Assembly: GCA_016717105.1 (NCBI GenBank)
Contig: JADKGF010000057.1
Coordinates: forward strand, 1-39,242
Source of the DNA: Saprospiraceae bacterium
GTDB lineage: Bacteria > Bacteroidota > Bacteroidia > Chitinophagales > Saprospiraceae
Reading direction: 5' to 3'
DNA length: 39,242 nt
The position numbers were made by a program, and so were the translations under genes. The notes under the pieces are model-generated. The model ran no database searches and was not told where the DNA came from. It was given only the letters and a program-made list of their open reading frames with translations. Numbering within the stretch: position 1 is the stretch's first letter; the number at the start of each line of letters is the position of its first letter. Of the stretch, positions 29,089-39,168 are shown piece after piece.

Positions 29089-30758
29089 CTAAAAATTGAT
29101 GATAAACTCTAATAAAGATTGGTCTTTGTCCAAATTTAAACGAGACTTCAAACGGTATTTAAAGTAGCTACACTCTGCACATTGATATTTAATAAGGTCG
29201 CTATTTCAGCATTAGTCAATCCCATTTTAATGTAAGTGGCATATCGAAGTTCCAATTCAGTCAAGCTCGGATTTATCTTCATAAGCTTTGTATAAAACTC
29301 TGGAAAATGTATGTGGAAATTATTTTTCACCAAACTCCATTCATTGCCTGTATTAGTAAAACTTTTGAGCTCGTTGAGTAACATGAAATCTTTATGACTG
29401 AGTGCTTTTTTGGCATCTTTATTGGACATAATGGCATCGATGACTTTGTCCTTTTTTTCAGATATATGACTCAACTCTGAAAATTTATTAAATGCATTAT
29501 TCAACTCTTGTTTAAGTTCGGTTGATTTATTGATTTCACTTTCCCTATCCTGAAGAGATGATCTATATTTCTTAAGCACCCCAAGCAAATACAGGAAAAA
29601 AAATGATACAATACCCGCCATAATACTAAAAAAAGTAAAAACAATATAGTTTCTACTCCTCCGTATTTCCCGGACTTCATTGATAACAAAGGCATTGGAC
29701 TTGTTATTCAAATAAAATGCACTATACTGATGTATAATATGATCTTTTTCAGCAATCATTGCTTGTAGTGCCATTTCATTTAAATTTTGTGCCTTATAAA
29801 AGTTACTTTTGATTTCTAAGATTTCACTATGGTAAAATTCACCTAAATACATCCTACAAAATTCTTCTGCTTTTTTGAGATATAAACCCGCTTTTTCAAA
29901 ATTCTGCTTTTTAATGTACAGAATTGCCAAATTGACACAAGGAAAGAAATAATGTTCCATTTTACTGACATGATTTGGCTTAAATGAAGCTAATAGTTGG
30001 TGCTCTGCACTATCCAACATGTTATTGTTTCTATAAGTTACGCCCAACTCTCCTACTCCAGGTTCTCTCAATAATAGATGCTAATTTCATGTAATAAAGC
30101 TCATTCTTGTATTGTTTTTTGGCTCGACACTTTAATGCTTTTCTATAATGAATTATCTTTTGTGCTGCGATTGGATCAGGGGCAATTTGTAAAATTTCTT
30201 TTTCCAAACTTAAAAGTTCACCTTCGCTTCTGTCAATGTTCATTCCATAAAAACTAATTAAATAAGCAATTTTCTTTTTATGGCTATTTTCGTTATCTAT
30301 AATTTTTTGCATTTTTGCTACAATACTCTCTTTAAGTTTCAGCTCTATATTTTCTCTAAAATAATAAGGGTCTAGACTGGCACTAAGTATTAGATTGTAA
30401 ATATTAAATAATTGGTCAGGCTGCAAATAATTTTGCTTCTGTATCTAAAGGTAAAATAATGCACTACTGGCATCTTGCTTAAATCCCAAGTTAGAACGAT
30501 TTAAATAATATTGGATATAACTTTCAATATATAGCTTTTATCATTATTTAATTTTGCTGATTCATATATTTGTTTCAAATCACTCATTATGGATAATCTG
30601 TCCTGATTTTGTAAAACATCTATATATTTTTTGCGCAGTTCCTTATCCTCATTGCCATAACTAAAATGATTCAAATACATTCTAATTCCTGCCCAGGAAA
30701 GTAAGATGAGCAAGACTAAATAAAAATACCTGCTATATCTTTTAAAAAATTTGAACAT
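29089..30758 (-). pseudogene. TPR-membrane-LuxR type regulator, frameshifted
   Basis: The N-terminus at 30758 has a membrane anchor (YLVLLILLSWAGIRMYL). A helical TPR-like region follows across 30426-30031 and 30071 onward (FPCVNLAILYIKKQNFEKAG, LYLKKAEEFCRMYLGEFYHS). A second membrane segment is YIVFTFFSIMAGIVSFFFLY, then a coiled coil, then a LuxR-like HTH: NPSLTELELRYATYIKMGLT, NAEIATLLNINVQSVATL. One missing base in AAA at 29158-29160 hides the true end KYRLKSRLNLDKDQSLLEF and stop at 29089. Other breaks lie near 30515, 30445 (an in-frame TAG) and 30050. This architecture is common in Bacteroidota as an HTH regulator with an extracytoplasmic or periplasmic TPR sensor. Four lesions suggest loss of function unless they are base-call errors. 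Confidence 0.75.
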
Positions 30759-30879
30759 ATATAAAAGTATTAGAACTATAAAACCAAATTAAACCAAATT
30801 AAGTTTTAATTTTTTCTATCTTTACTTTATTATTCTAAAAAGAGATAAAGATTTAACATAATCAAATAAAGATTTAGAA

Positions 30880-31583
30880 TTAATAATTTTCAGCAAAATG
30901 GTGTTGTGAGTTAGGTTTCATGAATTTCTTCCTATCTCTTAATCTTGTATTAATCTTAATTTCCTTTCTAAGAAACAAACCCACAGCAGCCCCTTTATTA
31001 TTTACGCCTAACGTTTTGTAAATTTCCTTAATGTAATATCTGACAGAATCCAATGAAAAACCCATTTTTTCAGCAATTTCTACATATTGACAACCTTTAC
31101 TTAGATATTGTAATACTTCATGTGCATGACCTGACAACAAAATTTCTGAATGTGAATACTGTTTTTTTATAAAATACTGCATGATTGGGGCATGGAGTTC
31201 AGAAGAAATGTATTTTGATCCAATTTTTACTGCATCTATGATTTTTTCCAAATCATTATATTCCTTATATGTTAACATGGCATAAACATTTGAATTAATA
31301 TAAGACAATACACAATTGATATCACACTTTCAAAATAAAATAATTTTCGAAGCTAAATTCTGATTTGACACATACTCAGAATCATGTTCATGTAGTCCTT
31401 AGAACCTAAATTACCAATAATAAATATATCTATTTTTGATTTTCTATCGCTAATATTTCCATTTAACTCACTTCCAATGTACACAATATTAAAAAAAACT
31501 TTTCAATTTTCAGATAATTCTAGATTTTTATCCAGCATTAAAACATTATCCAATATGGCAATATTGCACATTTGATTATTCAT
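30880..31583 (-). pseudogene. NarL/LuxR-type response regulator with degenerate receiver, interrupted
   Basis: From ATG 31583 the frame reads MNNQMCNIAILDNVLMLDKN, an in-frame TGA (near 31515), VFFNIVYIGSELNGNISDRK and SKIDIFIIGNLGSKDYMN. A second TGA follows KIILF near 31340. From 31308 the frame is open to the LuxR HTH: HAHEVLQYLSKGCQYV, EIAEKMGFSLDSVRYYIKEI, YKTLGVNNKGAAVGLF, and a basic tail. In the receiver the Asp expected after the third strand is replaced (IDIFIIGNL instead of an LDLNL-type sequence), so phosphorylation is doubtful even without the stops. The gene is tandem to the TPR-LuxR gene on the same strand. Confidence 0.7.
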
Positions 31584-31685
31584 ATTTTACAAATTTTTAG
31601 ATGGTAAATATTATAATAAAAATAATATAAATGGAAACTACTTGACAAAAGTCAAATATTAACGTACATAATCAATAGATACTTT

Positions 31686-31853
31686 ATGAAATTGTATTTA
31701 ATCCTTAAGAAAACAGGATCAATAAGTTTAGATAAATCATTGATATTGACTTGGGAGTACAATTTTTTCAAAACTTTGAGTAAGCTCCGAAAAGTATACT
31801 TCTTGCCAAAGGCACAAAACAATCTTGATTTGTGGAGAGATGTAGGCCTGTAA
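31686..31853 (+). CDS. Possible small 55-residue protein
   Basis: ATG 31686 opens a frame to TAA 31851-31853 giving MKLYLILKKTGSISLDKSLI, then LTWEYNFFKTLSKLRKV and a short tail. The peptide is basic and has no recognised motif. It stands alone between the regulator genes and the repeat array. Chance is a serious alternative. Confidence 0.2.
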   Translation: MKLYLILKKTGSISLDKSLILTWEYNFFKTLSKLRKVYFLPKAQNNLDLWRDVGL

Positions 31854-32032
31854 TCTTGTCAGCATCATTGTTCGCACCATAAGATGTCAGGCTACGTTCC
31901 TCTTATTTTGTCCATTTTGTTTTTCTAAAAGATGACAGACTACCTAGGGCTGCTGAAAAGTCAGCTGTTAATATTGGTTGTTAGTTTAACGGAGATTATC
32001 GTTCAAAACAAGCAATAGAGAAAATGAACGCA

Positions 32033-32215
32033 GTGAAGTGTAAAGCACCAAAGGCCGCAAGCCTTTGATCGAAGTGAACCGTGAAACGGGGAAGGTGAGT
32101 GTAGCACCAAAGACAAAGTCCTTGACTAAGTGGAACCGTGAAACGGATGGGCAGGTGAAGTGTAGCACCAAAGGCGGTAAGCCTTGACGAAGTGAACCGC
32201 TGACGGGTGGGTCGG
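32033..32215. repeat. Three 60-62-bp tandem units, each with two hairpins
   Basis: Units begin GTGAAGTGTA or GTGAGTGTA at 32033, 32095 and 32155. Each has a first stem (AAAGGC/GCCTTT, AAAGAC/GTCCTT, AAAGGC/GCCTTG) and a second stem (CCGT-GAA-ACGG in units 1 and 2, CCG-CTGA-CGG in unit 3). Unit 2 carries a paired G-C to A-T change in its first stem. Confidence 0.7.
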
Positions 32216-33475
32216 CTATGACATTGCGAGAAGGAAGAAACCCGTAAGGGAGCTGGCAGGTCGAGAATGAACAACAATACACCTAGTTGATTTAAGTTTA
32301 AATCAGTGCTTAGTTTTGAGTGATTTCGTATCACTCAAATGCAGCAAAGCTGCACCATTCAGTTACCTTTTTTTGAACTAGACTTTTTTGGGCAATGCAA
32401 AAAAGTAACTGCCGCCTGCATAAGGCAAAAGCCAACTCAAGGTACACGACTTTTGGACAAAATCAATTAAAAGGTTTGCATTTAATTTGTTTATTATAGA
32501 CATATTTTATTATTTATCAATTGGTTATACCATAGTTAGCAAGTCTTTACTTTAGAGAACCAAAGCCATCTAACTAATCATTACAACCTTATTTATAAGT
32601 TCCCTTTAAGAAACTAAGTCCTTCTTAATCCATGACACAAAGTCCAAATACTTAAAAAAGGTTCCTGATGGGCCGAAGTCTGCCGTCCCAAATGCACTAC
32701 TACCGCCAAACCTCGGAGAGACGATGGTCGAAGTTTGAAACTTGATCCTATTTTTTAAGAATTTGCAACTGACACCACTCAATATTGATACATTAGCACA
32801 AAACTTAGCATCAAACGATTTTATGCTTTATTTTTAATGTGGTGCGTATTGAATCAAAGATTCATAAATAGTGACATCGCAGCGCAAACTGCGACGATCG
32901 GGATTAATAGTTTAACGGAGATTATCGTTCAAAAAACAAGCAATAGTGAATGAAGAAACAAAAGTGCGTCTATTGCCATAGAAAGCACAAAGGATTAAAT
33001 ATGAAATACTTATGGCAATAGAAAAAGCATTTTGGTTCGAAAATGAACGGTGCTACGCAATTGTCTTTTTTTGAACTAGACTTTTTTGGTTACTTTTTTG
33101 GGCAATGCAAAAAAGTAACTGCCGCCTGCATAAGGCAAAAGCCAACTCAAGGTACAAGACTTTTGGACAAAATCAATTAAAATGTTTGCATTTAATTTAT
33201 TTATTATAGACATAATTTATTATTTATCAATTGGTTGCACCATAGTCAGCAGACCTTAAAATAGGGGTTTCTGTCGCTAAAACTCCCGATGGCCGAAGTC
33301 TGCCGTCCCAAAATGCACTACCACCGCTAAACTCGGAGACGATGGTCGAAGTTTGCAACTTCGATCCTATTTTTTAAGAATTTGCAATTCGACACCACCA
33401 ATATTGATACATTAAAGCACAAAACTTAGCATCAAATGATTTTATGCTTTATTTTTAAGTGTGGTGCATATAGAA

Positions 33476-33509
33476 TTTACCCCGTTGGATATTAATCCTA
33501 CGGGGTAAA
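33476..33509. repeat. 34-bp palindrome in tail copy B
   Basis: The arms TTTACCCCGT and ACGGGGTAAA enclose an inner GGAT/ATCC stem with an ATTA loop. Identical to 33675-33708; absent from the matching place in copy A (near 32860). Confidence 0.8.
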
Positions 33510-33674
33510 GATTCATAAAATAGTACATCGCAGTTGCAAATCCTCGATGGCCGAAGTTGCTGGTCAGTCCCAAAATGAACTAACACCACAAACTGGAGAC
33601 GATGGTCGAAGTTTGCAACAAAACTTAACATCAAATGATTTTATGCTTTATTTTTAAGTGTGGTGCGTTTAGAA

Positions 33675-33708
33675 TTTACCCCGTTGGATATTAATCCTAC
33701 GGGGTAAA
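33675..33708. repeat. 34-bp palindrome in tail copy C
   Basis: Same sequence and flanks (AGAA before, GATTCATAAAATAGTACAT after) as the palindrome at 33476-33509. Confidence 0.8.
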
Positions 33709-33750
33709 GATTCATAAAATAGTACATTGTCAAAGCCGTAAACCAAGACG

Positions 33751-34038
33751 ATCGGGATATCGATACTAAATATTGCTGTTTCAGTTGCCAATCCCATAGT
33801 CGATCTATTAAGGCAGCAACCAAAAGAAAAATTTACCCATCAAGTAAATCTTACAAACGCCATAAGCTCATTAAAAAAAGGTGTCGTTGATTGATTTATA
33901 AGAGGTAAAGTAAGAGAATCGATCAAATCAATCATAGAATTCTTGCTTAAAACAACCGAACCAATACGAAAAGATCGAAAATTTCCACGGCCTAAATTAC
34001 CCAAAACTAAATACCATAGGAATTATGCACAAGTTTAA
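33751..34038 (+). pseudogene. Transposase C-terminal fragment (probably IS4-like)
   Basis: One frame runs for 95 codons with a single TGA (33892-33894). It ends KVRESIKSIIEFLLKTTEPI, RKDRKFPRPKLPKTKYHRN and a stop at 34036. The PIRxxRKFxRxxxxKxKYH tail and preceding NLTNAISSLKKGVVD helix resemble C-termini of DDE transposases of the IS4 group in Bacteroidota; family assignment is tentative. The catalytic core is absent: the frame begins at the border of repeat copy C (ACGATCGGGAT). Not functional. Confidence 0.5.
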
Positions 34039-34061
34039 CGTTAAGTTAATGACATTAATTT

Positions 34062-36702
34062 TTAGATCTTAATTATTTTTTTAACAAATCGCTCACCATT
34101 AATTTCAAAGACAATAAAATACATGCCGGATGGCAATGTGACCAAATCGATAGAAATATTATTGACAACATTTTTCGCATCTATGGTCATGGAATATCCA
34201 CTCATATTTTTAATATAAATCTTGGAGACTAGACTCAATGTACTCAATTGAATGTTAAGTTCATCATGGATGATTGTTGGTATTTTTACTTTATTCCAAA
34301 ACATTTTCTCTTCAGTGGAACTAGAAAGCTCAAAATTTACACAATCAGTAATTTCAAACACACTCATTTTCATTAATATTTATTCCCTATGTTCTACTGG
34401 AATAATTGCCATCTCTGCTTGATTAAAAGACTGATAGACAGCACCTTGTAAATATGTATTATCTTCACAGTCAATCCATTGATAACTTACATCATTCTGA
34501 TTTGCTACTAGTTTATTTTCATTAATAACTACACCAGTGTCAAAACCAGTTGAATTATTAATTTCAGTTATTGCCGTATCTCAGCACCCATTCACATCTG
34601 TCACTGTAACAGCATAGGTTCCTGCACTTAAATTATTTATAAATGCTGAAAAACTACCCGTATTCCACCTGTAGGTAAGATTTGGATGGTTTGACATGGC
34701 AGATACTGTCCATTGTCCCTTCCCACAAGAAGTATGTACTGTTTCTAGTGTTGTGGTGAGCCCGGCTTTGAAGTGGCAATATTTATAGACAGCATTAATG
34801 GCGGACATTGATCAGTAGAATTGACAGTTACCGCATAATTACCAGGAGCTAGACCTATGATGGCAGGATTAGTCTGTCCGTTAGACCAATGATATTGATG
34901 CCCATCTCCTCCACCCGCAATTACTCAGGCAGAACCATTGTGAAGGCCACACTTAGTGTTTATCGGTGTGACAATGGCTGTTATAGGAGAAGAACCTCCG
35001 ACATCAAAAAAGTATGTGTTTCTATACAGCCATCTCCAGTGTCACAAGCACTGCAAACGGTCAAAGTCTTTTAACCCAGGACTTAAATCATGAATGGCTT
35101 TGCCTGTTTGTCCTATTACTCCAAGTGTATTTATATTCATTAAATGTATCTTTATCAATACAAATTATGGAGCCATTATTTAGCCCACAGCGCCAGTTCC
35201 CATTATAGTTGTAGTGATTCCAAACCGAAATAAAGGGTCAATCATACCTACAATTGCAATCAAGTTGATTTTGTCATCTTTAGTACAAGGTTTACCTATC
35301 GTCACAAGGATTCATCAATATTTTTATCAAATTTTATGCAGTAGCCTTGATCCATACAATCACTATTTTTGAAATTTCCATTTGTATCACTAATTGGTGT
35401 AATATAGTTAATAGTGGGAATGGAATTTAAATCAACTTTATTTTGAAAATACTGAGCAGTTAAATCAGCTATATTAGTTCCTTGTGTGAATAAATAATAT
35501 GAACCATCCATGTAAGGTTTCAATTTATTGTAACTACTAGGAATATCGTTAAAATCTACGGAATCTATGATGGTACTTAATAATTTTCGTGGCAAAGGGA
35601 TGATTTGAAGCGTTGTATCCAAATTGAATGCCCCATTACATATTACAAATGCAAGATAATCTAGATTAGCGGCTTGAAATCGCGGGATCACATCTTTTAC
35701 CCCTGAACAATATAGTGAAATATTCTCAGATTGATTCAACCAGCCAGAATGATATAGAATATCATTATCTTGCAAGCCATGAAAACGTATTGTTCTTATT
35801 ATCACCCGAATCAATTAACCACCAAACGGATTTTATGAACCCCATCAGTCAAATGATAGGCATGAGCCCACATTGACATAGCTTTCATTTTAAAATTTGC
35901 TTGACGCATTGCTGCATTAAGAAATAAATCTGGAACACCAAGTTCTAAACGGATATTTTAATTGATTCATTTTCGTAGTAGCCATCTATTTTCCCCAATC
36001 CAAGCTGTGAAATAATAATGCGCTTGCAACTTCTTTGTCCCATCCCATAAAACTATTTGGGTCAATATTGTAATCATTTGAATGGTGTTTTCATATATTT
36101 AGCTGCAGCATTACCTACTTGTAGCCTAAATACAAAGCGGCTCTATAGATTTCATCAAGTTGGTTATTAACTTGTTTTGATGCTGAATAAGCCAACAAAC
36201 TTTGTCTATTTTTCTTGGATTTTCAAAAATAGGCTATTACATAACCTTTCATTAAATACTGAGTAACTGTTCGTCAAAAAGATATTCCGACAGATTGGCA
36301 TTATTGCCACCTATAGATATTAGCATCAGTGGTCTTTTTGTTATAGTTGTTTCTAAAGGTTTTAATATAATTCATTTTCAAATCTTTATATATTGGCCTC
36401 GAAGTATCTCCAGTATTGAATTGTGAACCTAAACCACATGATATTTCCACATTTCCAACACACAACAGGTTTGTCAGGTCTTCCATCTTAGAGACCTGAC
36501 TCATTACTTGGGCATATCGCATGATGGAATAAAATCTTTTGTGGAGTGTTTAAGACTTGGTTTTCAACAGTATTCGAATACAAAAATAGTTGGTTTTGTA
36601 ACCATAATCATCATCGTGGACTAACGCATGCTCTTTGAGCAAAAGAATAGTTGTGAGATAAGTTGACGATAAATAAAATTAAAAATGGTAATATTTAAGC
36701 AT
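34062..36702 (-). pseudogene. Decayed T9SS surface protein with SprB-like repeats
   Basis: From ATG 36702 a signal peptide is read after a one-base shift (LPFLILFIVNLSHNYSFAQR). Coding pieces follow in changing frames: MRYAQVMSQVSKMEDLTNLL (36522-36301), LDEIYRAALYLGYK, YNIDPNSFMGWDKEVASALL, and a clear 170-codon piece at 35814-35302 (LQDNDILYHSGWLNQSENIS). SprB-like repeats are visible at 34860-34581 (GLAPGNYAVTVN, NLTYRWNTGSFSAFINNLSA, GTYAVTVTDVNGC), then SYQWIDCEDN, and a T9SS tail ending in LPSGMYFIVFEINGERFVKK at 34062. The central part (~36500-35300) is not recognised. More than ten breaks are needed, so this is a pseudogene. Original length ~880 residues. Confidence 0.65.
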
Positions 36703-36909
36703 AATCAAGTTATTTACATTTTGTTAACAACAAAAGTTAAAAGTTCCATTATTACGACACCAAATTATTGGTTCATTAATAGCTTTATTCAGAAAGTGAT
36801 TATGTTCTAAAGTTTTAGCTCTAAAAATGCAACATTATTACATGTATAACAATTGAAATCGAGTATAATGAAATAAACCTACTTTTATATCCAAAGAAAA
36901 TACAGTCCA

Positions 36910-37960
36910 ATATTTAGGGGTAGTCCACTTTTCGAACGTCCATTGGCTCCTTCCACTGTTCCGGTAAAATATAAATCTTTATCTGGATGTAAAGCAGAAT
37001 TCTTGTGACATGGCGCTGATATCACCTGCATAAAGATGAAAGGCACTACCAGTTTTACAAATTGCTTGCTTGTAGATCGTTCAATATGGAAATAGGAAAA
37101 TCTGGCTTATCACAGCCAGATCCCAAATGATAATTCTTAGTCCTTATACCTGATGATATAAATTTTGGATCCTAGGTGATTTTTGACAAAATTGGTTCTT
37201 GTTCAGAAGCACTCATGACAAGGCTTAGATTGTTACCTCCATGTTGAGGTTCATTTTGCAAGGTAACTGCATCATATCAATACCATGAGACTTCATAGCT
37301 TGAATGTACTTTACAAAAACAGGCAGCATAAGTGTCATAATATTTTGGCAACAATTGAACGCCTTTTAGTGCTCTTATTATCTTTCATCCATGTAGGTGG
37401 ATTCCACGGAGTAGCCATTCATTTGATGTCTGGTTGATTTGGCTATTTTCCCTTTAATAATGGGATTAGATTTGCAATATCATTTGCAAGATTAAAGCGA
37501 CTTAATGTGAGAGGTTCTTCTTTGTCCATCCGCTAGATCATTATAACTAAATACAGTCTCATCTAGACCAGAAGCACCTGATACTTAACTCTCAATCATG
37601 ACAAACAGATATTGTCCGACCCGCACCCAAATAAGTTCAAAATATCTTTTCTAGCTCCAGAAGACATCCTCCTGAGTAACATTGCACTGCCTCCTGTCAA
37701 AGTGTATCCAAATCCATCGATTGTTTGAAAAGAAGTAGATATTCCACGTCAATTACTGGGTAATTGTTTGGACTTTCTGTAAATGCAAGGACTGAATTTG
37801 TTTTTGTAACAAGCAGATTGATTGCTAGTAGTCACCCAAGATCCAAGTCATTGAACAATGGTGTGTGTGGCATTGAGTTCCTCCATTATTGGACATATTA
37901 CAGCCAAATGAAACAAAATGACACCAATGGTAGTACAAAAGCGATATTTATATGAAGCAT
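36910..37960 (-). pseudogene. GH30 glycosidase lipoprotein (beta-1,6-glucanase type), decayed and truncated
   Basis: ATG 37960 begins LHINIAFVLPLVSFCFI and, after a shift, FGCNMSNNGG, a lipoprotein signal. Following pieces match GH30: WVTTSNQSALLQKQ, FQTIDGFGYTLTGGSAM, SSGARKDILNLFGCGSDN, LANDIANLIPLLKGK, MATPWNPPTWMKDNKSTK, the acid/base segment LQNEPQHGGNNLSLVMSASE, and the nucleophile segment where YFTEQW is broken by an extra base (about 36962). After this point no further GH30 sequence is seen, so roughly the last third is missing. Bacteroidota GH30 members with the GFGYTLTGGSA start often act on beta-1,6-glucan; the substrate is inferred. It sits downstream of a GH16 remnant on the same strand. 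Confidence 0.7.
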
Positions 37961-37970
37961 AGCTAATATT

Positions 37971-39168
37971 TAACATAGAAAACCCATTGAAAACCCTAAT
38001 ATAATCAATGAATAACCTTTTGGGGAAAACCGTATTGGCATCAGGAGATCCCGCCACTGCCACCTACAGCGAGGTTAAATATAAAAATTGTGCATCATTA
38101 AATGGATAGATTAGGACCTAAAAGTGGCTTTTCTATAGAATAAAACCGTATCATCCACCAGCCATTGTATTTCATCCTTCTCCCAAATCAGGTTGAACAC
38201 ATGAAATTCAGAAGAAAAATCACCATTGGATAATGAAAATCTTTCCCTGATACACATGGCCATTTTGCACTTCTTATAATGAATAGTTCCATGAATTTTA
38301 TTGGGCTCTGACCCGATCAATTCCATGATATCAATTTCACTAATAAGCAGGCCAACCAATATTGCTAATATTGGCACCAAGCATCCATATCGTCACAATT
38401 CCTTTCCTTTTGGAAGTTTTGCCTGACATCGAACCTACTGAAAGTAAATTCTCTTTACCTTTTGAAGTCATTCTGCCAGACGAATATTTAAATCCATCTA
38501 AATTTTCTTTTCTAGCTTCTTCGATGATAAGATTACCATTGGAAACAAAGGTATTTTTCATTATTGGTATAATATTGCAGTTCATTATTGCCCCAGCCAC
38601 CATCACCGTTTCCCTATTTCTTGATTCCAATTTTGGAGATCTAAAGTATTACCATTGAATTCATCACGCCAAACCATAGACAGTCCCGCATAAGCTTCCT
38701 TGCTTTTATATCCATTCATCTGATGTGATCAAACTTTCCATTAATTGCTATTATTGTACAAGAAGCATTTGATTTTAAAAGTGCATCCCTTTGGATTAGA
38801 CAATACTATACCAAAATCTTTATTTTCTTCTCAATGAATTAATACCTTTTATAAAGACTTTCAATACTTGTGGTTTTCGGACCAGCTGGAATAGTAATTC
38901 GTGCCATCATTTCTGATAAAATCTGTGTCAAACTTTGCACTTCCTTCAGCAAGGCAAAAATTAAAAGTTACATCTGATTTAGAAAATACTACTCATTTCA
39001 ATAAAAATCGTCCAGATTCCTGTGTTTTATCCTTTCGATTGGGATATCATGAATAGTGAGCTCAGGTAACAATTCTGATGTTGGAGTAATGATACTTTCT
39101 TCCTGATCGCAGCCTCGACACACAAATACCGATAAAACAAAAACTAGAATAACGCTTGTATGCTTCAC
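37971..39168 (-). pseudogene. Calx-beta / GH16 beta-glucanase (laminarinase-like) lipoprotein, decayed
   Basis: GTG 39168 opens KHTSVILVFVLSVFVCRGCD, a lipoprotein signal (Cys in CRGC). A Calx-beta-like domain is read as SDVTFNFCLAEGSAKFDTDF, then after a shift RITIPAGPKTTSIES. The GH16 domain follows in several frames: NTFVSNGNLIIEEARKENLD, GFKYSSGRMTSKGKE, KGKGIVT, ANISNIGWPA, the catalytic SEIDIMELIGSEPNKIHGTI (ExDxxE intact), FHVFNLIWEKDEIQWLVDDT, and the end SPDANTVFPKRLFIDYIRVF. GH16 enzymes of this type cut beta-1,3-glucans such as laminarin. At least six frame changes rule out a normal product. With the GH30 remnant it suggests a lost beta-glucan utilisation locus extending beyond the right edge. 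Confidence 0.8.

Larger units (their letters stand above)
31982..33758. repeat. Tandem array of a composite intergenic repeat (copies A, B and partial C)
   Basis: Copy A (31982-32904) and copy B (32906-33544) share, in the same order, a head (TAGTTTAACGGAGATTATCG), a middle block (A 32366-32547, B 33064-33257) and a tail (A 32667-32904, B 33288-33544). Copy C (33546-33758) is a third tail only. The parts between shared blocks differ: A has a three-unit hairpin array, B an 11-bp inverted repeat (CTATTGCCATA at 32970, TATGGCAATAG at 33011). Tails contain GATGGCCGAAGT and GATGGTCGAAGT motifs and, in B, the palindrome TCGAAGTTTGCAACTTCGA. No protein-coding frame is credible in the shared blocks. 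C abuts a transposase fragment at 33751. Confidence 0.8.

Noticed and set aside
31986..32334. Two overlapping minus-strand open frames of ~100 codons
   Set aside because: They lie inside the hairpin repeat array, overlap each other in different frames and follow the repeat period.
31320..33894. TGA recoding (selenocysteine or alternative code) to explain in-frame TGA codons
   Set aside because: TGA serves as a normal stop elsewhere (for example the HTH gene ending at 4448), TAA and TAG interruptions also occur, and frameshifts accompany the TGA codons.
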